Shown here: one piece after another, positions 23,514 to 32,074 of the stretch
Layout: the number at the start of each line of letters is the position of its first letter
Position numbering within the stretch: the first letter of the stretch is position 1
Assembly (NCBI GenBank): GCA_009694045.1
Contig: SHVY01000032.1
Span: 1 to 39,731, forward strand
DNA from: Alphaproteobacteria bacterium
GTDB lineage: Bacteria > Pseudomonadota > Alphaproteobacteria > SP197
Length of the DNA stretch: 39,731 bases
Direction of reading: 5' to 3'
Notes under the pieces: model-generated
The model's database searches: none
Told to the model about the DNA's origin: nothing
What the model saw: the letters and a program-made list of their open reading frames with translations, nothing else
Made by a program: the position numbers and the translations under genes

Positions 23514-23525
23514 GGGATTCGGGCT

Positions 23526-24125
23526 CTATTCGGTGCCGGCCTTCGGCGGACGGAACAGCGCCATCAACGTGCGTTGATCGGGCAGTCCGGTCACCTTGAG
23601 CTGTTTCGACGACTGGAAGGCTTCGATCGCCGTCTGGGTCTGGGGGCCAAACTGTCCGTCCACGCCACCGCTGTAGTGTCCCGTGGCCTTCAGCGCTTCC
23701 TGGACCTTCGCCAAGGTCGCCTGGTAGAGGTGCATCGTGGTTTCCCCAACCTTGGCTTCGATGACGGGTGATGGCTCGGCCAGCATGTCGCCGCCGAGAT
23801 TACGGGCAAGCGCAATGGCGACGGCGATGAATTGCTCCTCGGGCTTCGACCGACAATGGTTGTCGATCAGGGCCATGAGCAGGTCGGTCGTTTCCCATGG
23901 CGTGATATCGAAGGCTCCGACCGTGTACTGGTTGATGGCGGTCATGTAGCCATCCAACCAGCCACCGTACATGAAGTAGAAATTCGAGTTCTGCTCGCGT
24001 TCGGCGAGGAAATGCTGGCAGGTCTTGGAGCCGATGCCATCAACGGCGAACGAACCCTCGGCATCCGCCGCAAGGGCGTAACCGGGCAGGGCAAACAACA
24101 AAAGGGTACCCAGTAAGCGAACCAT
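23526..24125 (-). CDS. secreted protein with HdeA/Rap1a-like N-terminal part and C-terminal peptidoglycan-binding domain
   Basis: The 199-residue protein has a Sec signal peptide (LLGTLLLFALPGYALAAD). A helical domain follows with two cysteines (KTCQHFL and DNHCRSKP) around GGWLDGYMTAINQY, which resembles HdeA/Rap1a-type small periplasmic proteins. The C-terminal PG_binding_1 domain reads HYSGGVDGQFGPQTQTAIEAFQ. It should be periplasmic and attached to or sensing the cell wall. The domain pairing is seen; the N-terminal family call is tentative. The ATG at 24125 has GAGGGG nine bases upstream. It is convergent with the ABC operon (12-base gap) and divergent from the TerC gene, so it is a single-gene unit. 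Confidence 0.82.
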   Translation of the reverse strand: MVRLLGTLLLFALPGYALAADAEGSFAVDGIGSKTCQHFLAEREQNSNFYFMYGGWLDGYMTAINQYTVGAFDITPWETTDLLMALIDNHCRSKPEEQFIAVAIALARNLGGDMLAEPSPVIEAKVGETTMHLYQATLAKVQEALKATGHYSGGVDGQFGPQTQTAIEAFQSSKQLKVTGLPDQRTLMALFRPPKAGTE

Positions 24126-24398
24126 CGCGATCCCCTCGAATTCCGGCGCGTTCAGGGGCGGCATACTGCGCAAACCAACCGGCCGCGTCCATGGATAACC
24201 CCGTCGTGTCGATCGGACGCAACTGTGACGACGCGCACAGCCGGCGGGATGCCGGCGTGGCATGGTTCCTCCGCACCTGCATGGTGTCCTCCCTGTTCAA
24301 GCCTGACCTGGGGCCGGTTCACCGGCCCCTTCCTTTTTTCGGCCTGTGGCTCGGCGCGGGTTTTTCGGCTATAGGAGCGCCGGGAACCGGGAGAAACC
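24126..24398 (+). promoter_or_regulatory. upstream region of the TerC gene, possible leader or small RNA
   Basis: This 273-base divergent region contains GCATACT (24161-24167) as a weak -10 candidate. An inverted repeat GCCGGC-GGGAT-GCCGGC lies near 24240, and the terminator-like hairpin is at 24310-24339. An ATG at 24191 opens a frame that runs through the hairpin and over the TerC gene, which makes it an unlikely protein. The layout (start region, folded RNA, terminator, then a TerC gene) is that of an attenuated leader, and TerC/YkoY genes often have Mn2+-sensing leaders, but I could not see the yybP-ykoY core. Confidence 0.35.
24310..24339 (+). terminator. intrinsic terminator-like hairpin in the TerC upstream region
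   Basis: GGGGCCGG and CCGGCCCC form a perfect 8-bp stem around a TTCA loop, followed by TTCCTTTTTT on the plus strand. It has the form of a rho-independent terminator. No annotated plus-strand gene ends here, since the preceding gene is on the minus strand, so it must end either a short transcript starting after about 24140 or a regulated leader of the TerC gene 60 bases downstream. No known riboswitch core was recognised. Confidence 0.65.
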
Positions 24399-25130
24399 AT
24401 GGTTGCCTTGCTGTTCGACCCCGAGGCTTGGCTAAGTCTGTTGACTCTTACGGCGCTCGAGGTTGTGCTCGGGATCGACAACATCATCTTCCTATCGGTG
24501 GTCTCCAGCCGCCTGCCGCTGCACCAGCAGCGCGCGGCGCGGCGGATCGGCCTGGTGCTCGCCCTCGGCGGTCGGCTCGGCCTCCTCGTCTCGATATCGT
24601 GGATTTTGGCCCTCACCGAGCCGTTGTTCGCGCTGTTCGGGCACATCGTCTCGTGGCGCGATCTCGTCCTGCTGGTCGGAGGGCTGTTCCTGATGGCCAA
24701 GGGCACGATCGAGATGCATTTCATGCTGGAAGGCGGGGGCGGCAAAGGGAGCGCCGGCACGGCCACGTTCGGCGCCGTGCTCGGGCAGATCGTGCTGCTG
24801 GACATCGTGTTCTCGCTCGATTCCATCATCACCGCCGTCGGCATGGTCGACCATATCGAGATTATGGTGGTGGCGATCTTCATCGCCGTCGGGGTCATGC
24901 TGGTAGCGGCCGAACCGGTCAGCGGCTTCGTCAATCGCCATCCGACCGTGAAGATGCTCGCCCTGAGTTTCCTGTTGCTGATCGGCATGGCGTTGGTGGC
25001 CGATGGCCTTCAGGTGCACGTGCCGCGTGGATATCTGTATGCGGCGATTGCCTTTTCTTGTGGCGTGGAGGCGCTTAATCTGCTGGTGGCCCGGCGCCGG
25101 ACCAACCGCGAAAAGGTGTCGTCCCGTTAA
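24399..25130 (+). CDS. TerC family integral membrane protein
   Basis: The 243-residue protein has about seven hydrophobic segments and the two TerC signature regions with acidic residues inside membrane helices. These are LTALEVVLGIDNIIFLSVV near the N-terminus and GQIVLLDIVFSLDSIITAVG in the middle. The paired Glu/Asp residues are thought to bind metal ions, and TerC relatives (YkoY, Alx, YgaP-type) export manganese or help metallate secreted enzymes. A Gly-rich cytoplasmic loop (EGGGGKGSAGT) separates the halves. It is preceded by a terminator-like hairpin that could regulate it and followed 44 bases later by a patatin-like gene. Confidence 0.92.
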   Translation: MVALLFDPEAWLSLLTLTALEVVLGIDNIIFLSVVSSRLPLHQQRAARRIGLVLALGGRLGLLVSISWILALTEPLFALFGHIVSWRDLVLLVGGLFLMAKGTIEMHFMLEGGGGKGSAGTATFGAVLGQIVLLDIVFSLDSIITAVGMVDHIEIMVVAIFIAVGVMLVAAEPVSGFVNRHPTVKMLALSFLLLIGMALVADGLQVHVPRGYLYAAIAFSCGVEALNLLVARRRTNREKVSSR

Positions 25131-25174
25131 CCATCGTCTGTCAGTGTAAGCCGTTCTGACAAGGGGGAGAGCGA

Positions 25175-26229
25175 ATGGCGACTCGCAGGCCAGCCGAGGT
25201 TCACGTTCCACGTGAGCAGAAGAAGACCATCAACGTGGCACTGCAAGGCGGCGGGGCGCACGGCGCCTTCACCTGGGGCGTTCTCGAGCGCCTTGCCCAG
25301 GAACATCGGATCTTCATGACGGGGTTCAGCGGTACCAGCGCCGGGGCCATGAACGGCGTGGTGTTCGTGGACGGGTTCATCAAGGCAGTCGCGAGGGTGC
25401 GATCGAGGCGATGCATGAGTTTTGGCGCCGCACCAGCGCCGCCGCCGACGTCTGGAATCCGTTCCGACAGACGGCCTTCGACAAGAATTTCGGGAGCTGG
25501 AACCTCGACGGTCAACCGCACTACGTCTTCCTCGACATGGTTACGCGGTTGATGTCTCCCTATGAGATCAATCCCTTCAATCTCAACCCTTTGCGGGAGA
25601 TTCTCACGGAACTGATCGATATCCCCGCGCTGCGCGCACGCGAGGATATCCGGGTCTTCGTCACGGCAACCAACGTCGAAACCAACAAGGCGAGGGTGTT
25701 CGAAAGCAGAGAAATCACGGTCGAGGCGCTGCTTGCGTCCTCCTGTCTGCCGCTCATGTTCCAGGCCGTGGAGATCGACGGGCAGCACTATTGGGACGGC
25801 GGCTACATCGGCAACCCGGCGATCTATCCGCTGATCCATCAGACCGAGTGCGATGACCTCGTGATCATCCAGGTCAACCCGATCAATCGCCCAGGGGTGC
25901 CACGGACCTCGCGTGAAATTCTCAATAGAATCAACGAAATAAGCTTCAATTCTACGCTGATGCGTGAGATGCGGTCGATTGCCACGATCACCAAGATGAT
26001 CGAGGGCGGCGTGGTGCACGATCCGCACTACCGCAGCCTTCGGATTCATGCCATCGACGCCGAGGCGGACATGGCCGGTCTCGGCGCCTCGAGCAAGCTG
26101 AACGCCGACTGGGATTTCCTGCGGCATCTGCATGACATCGGCCTGCAAGCCGCCGACAAATGGCTGGGCGAAAACCTGGAGAATGTCGGCGTCCGCTCGA
26201 CCGTGGACATCTTCGACAAGTACATCTGA
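25175..26229 (+). pseudogene. patatin-like phospholipase, interrupted by one -1 frameshift
   Basis: Two frames together encode a complete protein of about 351 residues. The first, from ATG 25175 (ribosome-binding site GGGGGAGAG), contains the oxyanion motif GGGAHGAF and the nucleophile motif GTSAGAMNG. The second, continuing to 26229, carries FWRRTSAAADVWNP, the Ser/Leu-rich SSCLPLMFQ and the catalytic WDGGYIGNPA. Continuity is lost at about 25384, where AAGGCAGTCGCGAG would read KGSRE if one more G were present. Patatin-like enzymes are lipid acyl hydrolases with a Ser-Asp dyad, and both residues survive. There is no other damage, so this is a very recent mutation or a sequence error. If real, the product would be truncated soon after the nucleophile. 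Confidence 0.85.
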
Positions 26230-26312
26230 CGCCGCTGGCTTGACCTGGGCGACGATGCCACCCGCGAGATGCCGATTGATCCGAAGTCGCCGATGATCGA
26301 TGTGGACCGAGC

Positions 26313-28293
26313 TTGGGAGTCAAGGCACCACATCGCTATCGTCCGGACATCGACGGCCTGCGCGCCGTGGCCGTTCTTGCGGTGGTGCTGTTCCACGCCG
26401 AAATCGGCCTCTTCGGCGGCGGTTTTGTCGGCGTCGACATTTTCTTCGTCATCTCGGGATTCCTGATCACGGGGATCATCTGGGAGGAGATGGGCGAGGG
26501 GACGTTCACCGTCTTGGGGTTCTACGAAAGGCGGATCAGACGGATTTTCCCCGCCCTTTTCGCGGTGTTGTTCGCGGTCTTGCTGGCGGGTGCGTGGGTG
26601 TTGCTTCCAACCGAGTTCAATGATCTCGGCGAATCGGTGGCCGCCACGACGGTCTTCCTGTCAAACCTCTACTTTGCCTTCGAGCTATCGTATTTCTCTG
26701 GTCAGGCGGAATTGCAACCACTGCTGCACACTTGGTCGCTCGCGGTCGAGGAACAGTTTTACATCGTCTACCCGCTCGCGCTGGTGCTCCTTGCCCGCCG
26801 CGCTGGTCGGTGGATCGAGACCGTCCTTGTCCTGGCCTTTCTGATGTCACTGGCCGCGAGCATTTGGGCCGTGCCGCGTTACCCTCCATTGGCATTTTAT
26901 CTGGCTCCGACCCGTGGCTGGGAGTTGTTGATCGGAGCGCTGCTGGCGCTGGGTGTGGTGCCACCGCTCCGCGGTCCATCGATCCGGACGTCTCCGCCGT
27001 GCTCGGAATGGCCCTCGTGGCTTGGAGTATTCTGTTCATTTCCAAGCTGACACCGTTTCCCGGTGGCGCCGCCCTGGCGCCCTGTCTGGGAGCGGCGCTG
27101 GTGATTCACTCCGGGACGTCGGGCGCCACGCTTGTCGGGCGATTCCTGAGCCTCCGGCCAGTCGTCTTCATCGGACTGATCTCCTACTCCCTGTACCTCT
27201 GGCACTGGCCAGTCCTGGTTCTTGTCAAGGAGGGGACGACCCGGACCAACTTGACGCCGATGCTCACGGCCGTGGCGCTGGCGCGGCGTCGGTCCTTTCC
27301 GTTCTGTCCTGGCGATTCATCGAGCGCCCCTTCCGCGCCCGTCGCCGTTTTGACCGGAGATCAATCTTTGTCGCGGGCGGGACCGCGATGGCCGGCGCCC
27401 TGGGGTTGAGCCTGCTCGTAGTCGTCGGCGACGGAATGCCCGGGCGATGGTCCCCCGATGTCTTGGCGATCACGGCGGTTCGCGAGGACGGAAACCCTGG
27501 CAACCCCTGCTTGCCCGAACCTGGCCCTGACGGGACCGCGAGTCTTTTTTGCGATATCGGGGCAGAAGGCGTCGCGCCAACGTTCGTCTTGTGGGGAGAT
27601 TCTCATGCGATGGCCTTGGGGTCGGTGGTGGCGGACGTGGCGGCGGTGGCCCAAGCCGGAGGCTTGTTCGCTGGTAAAGCGGGGTGCCCGCCGCTTATCG
27701 GCATACTAAGATTGCAAGAGAGATTCATCGATCGCTGCAGGACTTTCAACGACGCCGTGCTCGACCGCATCGTTCGGGACCGCACGCTGGCCATGGTGAT
27801 GCTCGCTGGGCGGTGGGCGTCTATGGCCGAGGGCTTGCGCTACAAACAGGAACCTGGCGATAGAGCCTGCTCATCAATGATTCTGGATCGCGCTCGGCGT
27901 CCTTCGCGGAGAATCGTAAGGTGTTCTCCAGGGGCTTGAAACGCACGCTGGACGCCCTTCGCGACGCCGGCAAACGCATCGTTCTGGTGGGGCCTGTACC
28001 GGAGTCGGCTGGGATGTTCCCAAGGTGCTGGCGCTTGCCCAGCGCCGGGTAGGGAGCCTGGACATCAGTCCGACCCTCGACGAGTTCATGGTGCGCCAGG
28101 TCTTGACCCTGCCGACCTTGAAGGACGCCGCGACGACCTATGGGGCGACTCTCATTCTTCCGCACGAAACGCTGTGCGATTCGCGGAAATGCGCGATCGA
28201 ATGCGGCGGCCACATCCCTATTCCGACGAAGATCATCTTTCGAAGGCCGGGGCACGCCTCTTGGGGTCGCTGTTCATGACGCTGTTCAAATAG
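26313..28293 (+). pseudogene. OafA/OatA-type acyltransferase (acyltransferase_3 plus SGNH domain), about five frameshifts
   Basis: Pieces in successive frames give a protein of about 660 residues. The N-terminal acyltransferase_3 part has YRPDIDGLRAVAVL, FFVISGFLI, RRIRRIFPAL and HTWSLAVEEQFYIVYP. The last helices (ISYSLYLWHWPVLV, VLSWRFIERPFR) follow, then a periplasmic SGNH esterase-like domain with LWGDSHAMAL and, near the end, DEDHLSKAGARLLG. Frame changes fall near 26960-26985, 27275-27292, 27855-27870, 28003 and 28185-28213, and each is consistent with one missing base. Intact relatives O-acetylate cell-wall or surface polysaccharides. The start is probably a TTG at 26313. As it stands it cannot make the full protein, but the conserved motifs are undamaged. 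Confidence 0.85.
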
Positions 28294-28472
28294 GAAAATT
28301 TTGAGCTTGGTGGGCATGCGGGCGCCCTTCCCAGCGCTCACTCGGAGGGCTAGGGCGTACCGACGGGACGGCTCGCCAATCGCACGCCGAAGTCGGAATC
28401 ACGGAGTTGGCACGCTCCATGCCGTGATCCCCTCGAAGCGTCGCTGATGACGCGGGAGAGACGGGGTCCCCG

Positions 28473-28649
28473 ATGAGCTACGAAGCGTTGACCGGCCTAA
28501 AATTCAATTCCTGCCACCAGCTCGCCGTTCTGCTCACCCAGCACATGCCGCGCCAGCAGGCGATCGACGTCTGCCGCGAGAATGGCTGGGACGGCGTCCT
28601 CAAGGTGCTGGAAGAGCAGCGGTACATGGGGACCCAAGTCGTCCATTAG
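28473..28649 (+). CDS. small hypothetical protein (58 aa)
   Basis: ATG 28473 opens a 58-codon frame ending TAG at 28649. The peptide reads as a soluble helical protein (MSYEALTGLKFNSCHQL, HMPRQQAIDVCRENGWDG, VLKVLEEQRYMG) with two cysteines. Codon choice is G/C-biased as in neighbouring genes. The ribosome-binding site is weak (GGGAGAGACGGGG). It ends 76 bases before the class II aldolase gene on the same strand. I do not recognise a family. The pattern of two short helices with an A-I-x-x-C-R-E-N-G turn resembles small helix-turn-helix or UBA-like proteins, but that is only a visual impression. Confidence 0.6.
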   Translation: MSYEALTGLKFNSCHQLAVLLTQHMPRQQAIDVCRENGWDGVLKVLEEQRYMGTQVVH

Positions 28650-28725
28650 ACCGCTAATTTCGGGGTGGCATTGTCGTGGAGGCGATGCCACAGTACGGCT
28701 CCCATCCGTCCACGGAGACTGGGCC

Positions 28726-29484
28726 ATGTCCACGAATGTCAGGGCCATAAAGGCCAAGCAGCCGCAATTCGGCGAGGCCGAATGGCAGATGCGGGTCGAT
28801 CTTGCCGCCGCCTACCGGCTGGCCGACCGGTTCGGCTTCAGCGATATCATCTGGAACCACATCACGGCGCGGGTTCCGGGCGAGATGCACCACTATCTGA
28901 TCAATTCCCTCGGCCTGCGCTATGACGAGATCACGGCCTCGAACCTCCTGAAAATCGACCTCGACGGCAACGTCATCGGCGAGGGCGTCACCAACCGCAC
29001 CGGCTTCATGATCCACGGGGCGATCCACGCGGCGCGTCCGGACGTGGTCTGCATCATGCACAGTCATAGCCAGGGCGGCCTGGGCGTGAGCTGCCTGGAG
29101 GAGGGGCTGCTGCCCCTGATCCAGGACAGCCTGAGTTTCTTCGAGAAGATCGCCTACCACGACTACGAGGGGCTGTCGGTCGATCCCGCCGAGTGCCCAC
29201 GGCTGGCCCAGCACCTGGGCGATGCCAAGGTGATGATCATGCGCAATCACGGCCTTCTGACGGTCGGCCGGACGATCGCCGAGGCCTTCATCCTTATGTA
29301 TTCCCTGGAGCGGGCCTGCCGGGCGCAGATGCAGGTGCTGGCGACGGGCCGCCCCATTCGGCTGATCCCGGCCCATATCCGCACGGTCGCCGCGGCTCAG
29401 TACGCCGAGTTCGCGCCCGGCGAATACGAGTGGCCGGCGCTCCTCCGCCTGCTCGATAAGACCGATCCGTCCTACAAGACGTAG
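28726..29484 (+). CDS. class II aldolase/adducin family protein
   Basis: The 252-residue protein is a class II aldolase-type fold. It has FGFSDIIWNHITARVPG near the N-terminus, then TGFMIHGAIHAARPDVVCIMHSHSQGG with the Zn-binding His-x-His, and VMIMRNHGLLTVGRTIAEAF with the third zinc histidine. Family members include fuculose-phosphate and methylthioribulose-phosphate enzymes, but many bacterial homologues like this one lack a known substrate. The ATG at 28726 has GGAG about nine bases upstream; longer frames reach over the small gene at 28473-28649. It is convergent with the dimethylformamidase-like operon, with 3 bases between the stops. Confidence 0.9.
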   Translation: MSTNVRAIKAKQPQFGEAEWQMRVDLAAAYRLADRFGFSDIIWNHITARVPGEMHHYLINSLGLRYDEITASNLLKIDLDGNVIGEGVTNRTGFMIHGAIHAARPDVVCIMHSHSQGGLGVSCLEEGLLPLIQDSLSFFEKIAYHDYEGLSVDPAECPRLAQHLGDAKVMIMRNHGLLTVGRTIAEAFILMYSLERACRAQMQVLATGRPIRLIPAHIRTVAAAQYAEFAPGEYEWPALLRLLDKTDPSYKT

Positions 29485-29487
29485 GCG

Positions 29488-31698
29488 TCACCCGATCCCC
29501 TTGGTATCGAGGAAACGGCGGAGCACGTTCTCAGTGATTCGCGAGACGTTGTTGTCGTAGCGGTTGTGGGTCAGGCTGCCGATCCAGGCGATCGAGCCGG
29601 TGGAGAAGACCGCCCCGCCGTTGGGCGTGGTGAACAGCACCAGGTCCGCCCTGACCCGGGTGTTCTGGCGGGCATCCATCATGGCGCTGGCGTTGTTGAT
29701 TTCGTCCGGCGGCGGAAAATAGGTGTCAGACAGGTTCTCGGACGAAGCGAGCACCAGCGCGTGGGGCGGCGATCCGAGGGCACGATCGTAGCGATCGACC
29801 TCGAGACCGGCGGCGCCGCCGCCCACGGTACCGAAATCGCCGATGACGTCGCCCTCGACACCCTCGAACACGAAGGCCGCGCGGGGATCGCGGCTGGCGG
29901 AGTTGCGACGGTAGTAGGTCGAGACGTCGAACCCCTGGCCCGCCATGCCCACGCCGGCCAGCGCGTGGATCGAACGGCCCATGCGGCACCACATGCCGCC
30001 GTACTCGCCGGTGAAGCTCATGTAGTACTCGCCGCCCTCGGCGACCCAGTCGCGGATGCCGTCCTCGGCGCGGCGGAGCTCGATCACGCCCGGCAGCGTG
30101 GGGTGGAACGCCACCCGCCAGTAGAACCCGTTGCCGCCGAGGTACATCATCCGCCCGCCGCGGCCCAGGTAGGCCTGAAGGGCGTCGTACATGGACCGTG
30201 ACCAGTATTCCGGGTGGCTGCCGGTCAGCATGACGCGGTAGCCGTCGAGCAGCCCCATGCCTTCGCGGTCCAGATCCTCATCGGTCACCACGTCGCACGC
30301 GATGCCTTTGGCCGCCAGCCAGTCGAGCAGCGGCAGATCGGCGTTGAACTGCCAGGGAGCCGTGCCAGCGGTCCCGACCCAGGCGCTGGTAACGCCCGGC
30401 CGCAGGTTGAGGATCGGGCGCAGCCGCGAACTGATGGAGACCCCGCTGCCGTCGCCGTGCCGGTCGTAGAGCGAGAGGCCGGCGCCCTGGTGGTCGTTGA
30501 GCCACAGGTCGCCGGGGCCGAGCGCCACCAGATGGTTGGCGAAGGCCTGGAGATGGCCGTCACCCTCCAGCCCCGCCCGCTCGTTGGCATAGGCCAGATA
30601 ACTCGCGGTCGGCAATAGGAAGACCGCGTCGGCGCCACGCCTGCCCTTGGGCGGGCGGACGACGAAGGGGACATGATCCACATCGCCGCCACCCGTCAGC
30701 CGGGCCGCGTAGACGCCGGACGGTGTTTCGGCCGGCACCGTCAGAGCGAAGTCCGCCGCCCAGCCGGCATCGTAGAGGTCGTCGTCGTGGAAATGGATTG
30801 CACCGTACTGGTGGGGAGCATGGGTCCAGTTCATCTCGGAGCCATCCCAGCCGTGCCCCTTCATCGCCCGCGTGGGCAGGTTCACGAGCCGCCCGTGGCG
30901 CCGATTCGGCGATCGATCGACGATCCGGTCGCCACCCATTTCCCGCGCGAAGTCCCACGCGGCCGCGACCTCGGGCGTGATCGCGCCCTGGGCGATGCGT
31001 TCAAGACCCGCACGGTCCAGGGCCTCGCGCGCGACGACCGGGGCCTCGATCTTGCCGTTGAAGTGGGCGGTGGGGTGGCCCTCGCCGGCCTCCGCCGCGA
31101 TCATGAAGGGCGCATCGGTCGCCAAGGACTGCGTCACGATCGCCTCCCGCCACGACCGACGATCGAGGCCCGGATAGGAGACCAACGGTTCCTGATGGAC
31201 GACGACCCGGCGCGCGTCGGCGTCGAAGGTGGCGGCGACGAACGCCCATTCGCGGGCGAGCAGCGGCACACCGGTGGAAACCGTCGCACCGCCGACCTCG
31301 AACGCGATGGCTCCCGTCTCGTCGAGGGCGAGCGCGAAACCGGACCGCGCCCTGCGTTGCCCCAGGATCACCTGCCGCCCCTTGCCCGGCAGCGTCGGCC
31401 AGATGAAGGCCAGGACGCTCAGGCTCCGCAACGCCGCGAGGGAGCCGGCCGGGTCGACGATCGCATAGGACCCGGCGGCGATCGCCTGGACCCGGCCGGG
31501 ATGGCGGCCGAGGTCGGCGATCTCGCGTTCGATGAACCCGGAGCCCCCGGGATGCAGATCGCCGGAGGTGAGCCGGACCAGGGTGGCGTCGTAGGCGGCC
31601 ACGTCCTCGGCGCTGACCATGACGCGGATCGTCTCGCCGGGTGCCGCGCTGATCCGGTCCGTGTAGCCGACGATCCGTTTGCGGGGAAGCGCGTTCAT
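29488..31698 (-). CDS. N,N-dimethylformamidase-like amidohydrolase, large (beta) subunit
   Basis: The 736-residue protein matches the DMFase large subunit in length and layout. An N-terminal beta-rich region is followed by a ConA/LamG-like domain (about 90-230, with LSVLAFIWPTLPG and WAFVAATFDADARRVVVH) and the long C-terminal catalytic domain. Y370 (SYLAYAN), Y411 (LSLYDRHGDG), H495 and E497 (GSHPEYWS) lie at spacings close to the 2-Tyr/1-Glu mononuclear iron site plus His described for a Paracoccus DMFase. That enzyme splits N,N-dimethylformamide into dimethylamine and formate; the natural substrate here may be another N-substituted amide. The ATG at 31698 overlaps the small-subunit stop by four bases. 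Longer frames run over the small subunit and are rejected. Confidence 0.9.
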   Translation of the reverse strand: MNALPRKRIVGYTDRISAAPGETIRVMVSAEDVAAYDATLVRLTSGDLHPGGSGFIEREIADLGRHPGRVQAIAAGSYAIVDPAGSLAALRSLSVLAFIWPTLPGKGRQVILGQRRARSGFALALDETGAIAFEVGGATVSTGVPLLAREWAFVAATFDADARRVVVHQEPLVSYPGLDRRSWREAIVTQSLATDAPFMIAAEAGEGHPTAHFNGKIEAPVVAREALDRAGLERIAQGAITPEVAAAWDFAREMGGDRIVDRSPNRRHGRLVNLPTRAMKGHGWDGSEMNWTHAPHQYGAIHFHDDDLYDAGWAADFALTVPAETPSGVYAARLTGGGDVDHVPFVVRPPKGRRGADAVFLLPTASYLAYANERAGLEGDGHLQAFANHLVALGPGDLWLNDHQGAGLSLYDRHGDGSGVSISSRLRPILNLRPGVTSAWVGTAGTAPWQFNADLPLLDWLAAKGIACDVVTDEDLDREGMGLLDGYRVMLTGSHPEYWSRSMYDALQAYLGRGGRMMYLGGNGFYWRVAFHPTLPGVIELRRAEDGIRDWVAEGGEYYMSFTGEYGGMWCRMGRSIHALAGVGMAGQGFDVSTYYRRNSASRDPRAAFVFEGVEGDVIGDFGTVGGGAAGLEVDRYDRALGSPPHALVLASSENLSDTYFPPPDEINNASAMMDARQNTRVRADLVLFTTPNGGAVFSTGSIAWIGSLTHNRYDNNVSRITENVLRRFLDTKGIG

Positions 31699-31997
31699 TC
31701 GCCGATCTCCCGGCCGGTCATGCGCGCCCAGCGCAGCTTGAAAACCGCCCATTCCGCGGCGTCCGCGTCGGTGAAGATGGCACCGTCGAGCAGGGTCAGG
31801 GCCTGCCCGCGGCCAGCCTTCTTGCGCGCAAGCCGCCATTCGCGGTGCGGCTTGGTGCAAACCAGCACGTAGGGTTCTTCGCCGTCGGCCTTGCGCAAGG
31901 TGTTGAGCAGCAGGCGCAGGTCGGGGCTGTGTCGGCCGACCGGGTTGCGGCGGAACTCCGCGATCAGCTCGGGGCGGGTGAGGTCGGGCTCGGACAT
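31695..31997 (-). CDS. N,N-dimethylformamidase-like amidohydrolase, small (alpha) subunit
   Basis: The 100-residue protein has the small-subunit pattern. FRRNPVGRHSPDLRLLLNTLR is followed by YVLVCTKPHREWRLAR and DADAAEWAVFKLRWARMTG. In known DMFases this subunit packs on the large subunit and is required for the active complex. It is encoded immediately upstream with an ATGA overlap, which gives equal translation of the two subunits. At 100 residues it is somewhat shorter than the roughly 130 residues I recall for characterised alpha subunits. The start lies 77 bases from the divergent M24-family gene, so the two units share a short regulatory region. Confidence 0.88.
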   Translation of the reverse strand: MSEPDLTRPELIAEFRRNPVGRHSPDLRLLLNTLRKADGEEPYVLVCTKPHREWRLARKKAGRGQALTLLDGAIFTDADAAEWAVFKLRWARMTGREIGE

Positions 31998-32074
31998 GGC
32001 GGTGACCTGCGGGGTGGCGTGACCCGCCGATCATGTGCAAACATTCCCCGAACCGCAACCGGGGAGGGAAGACG

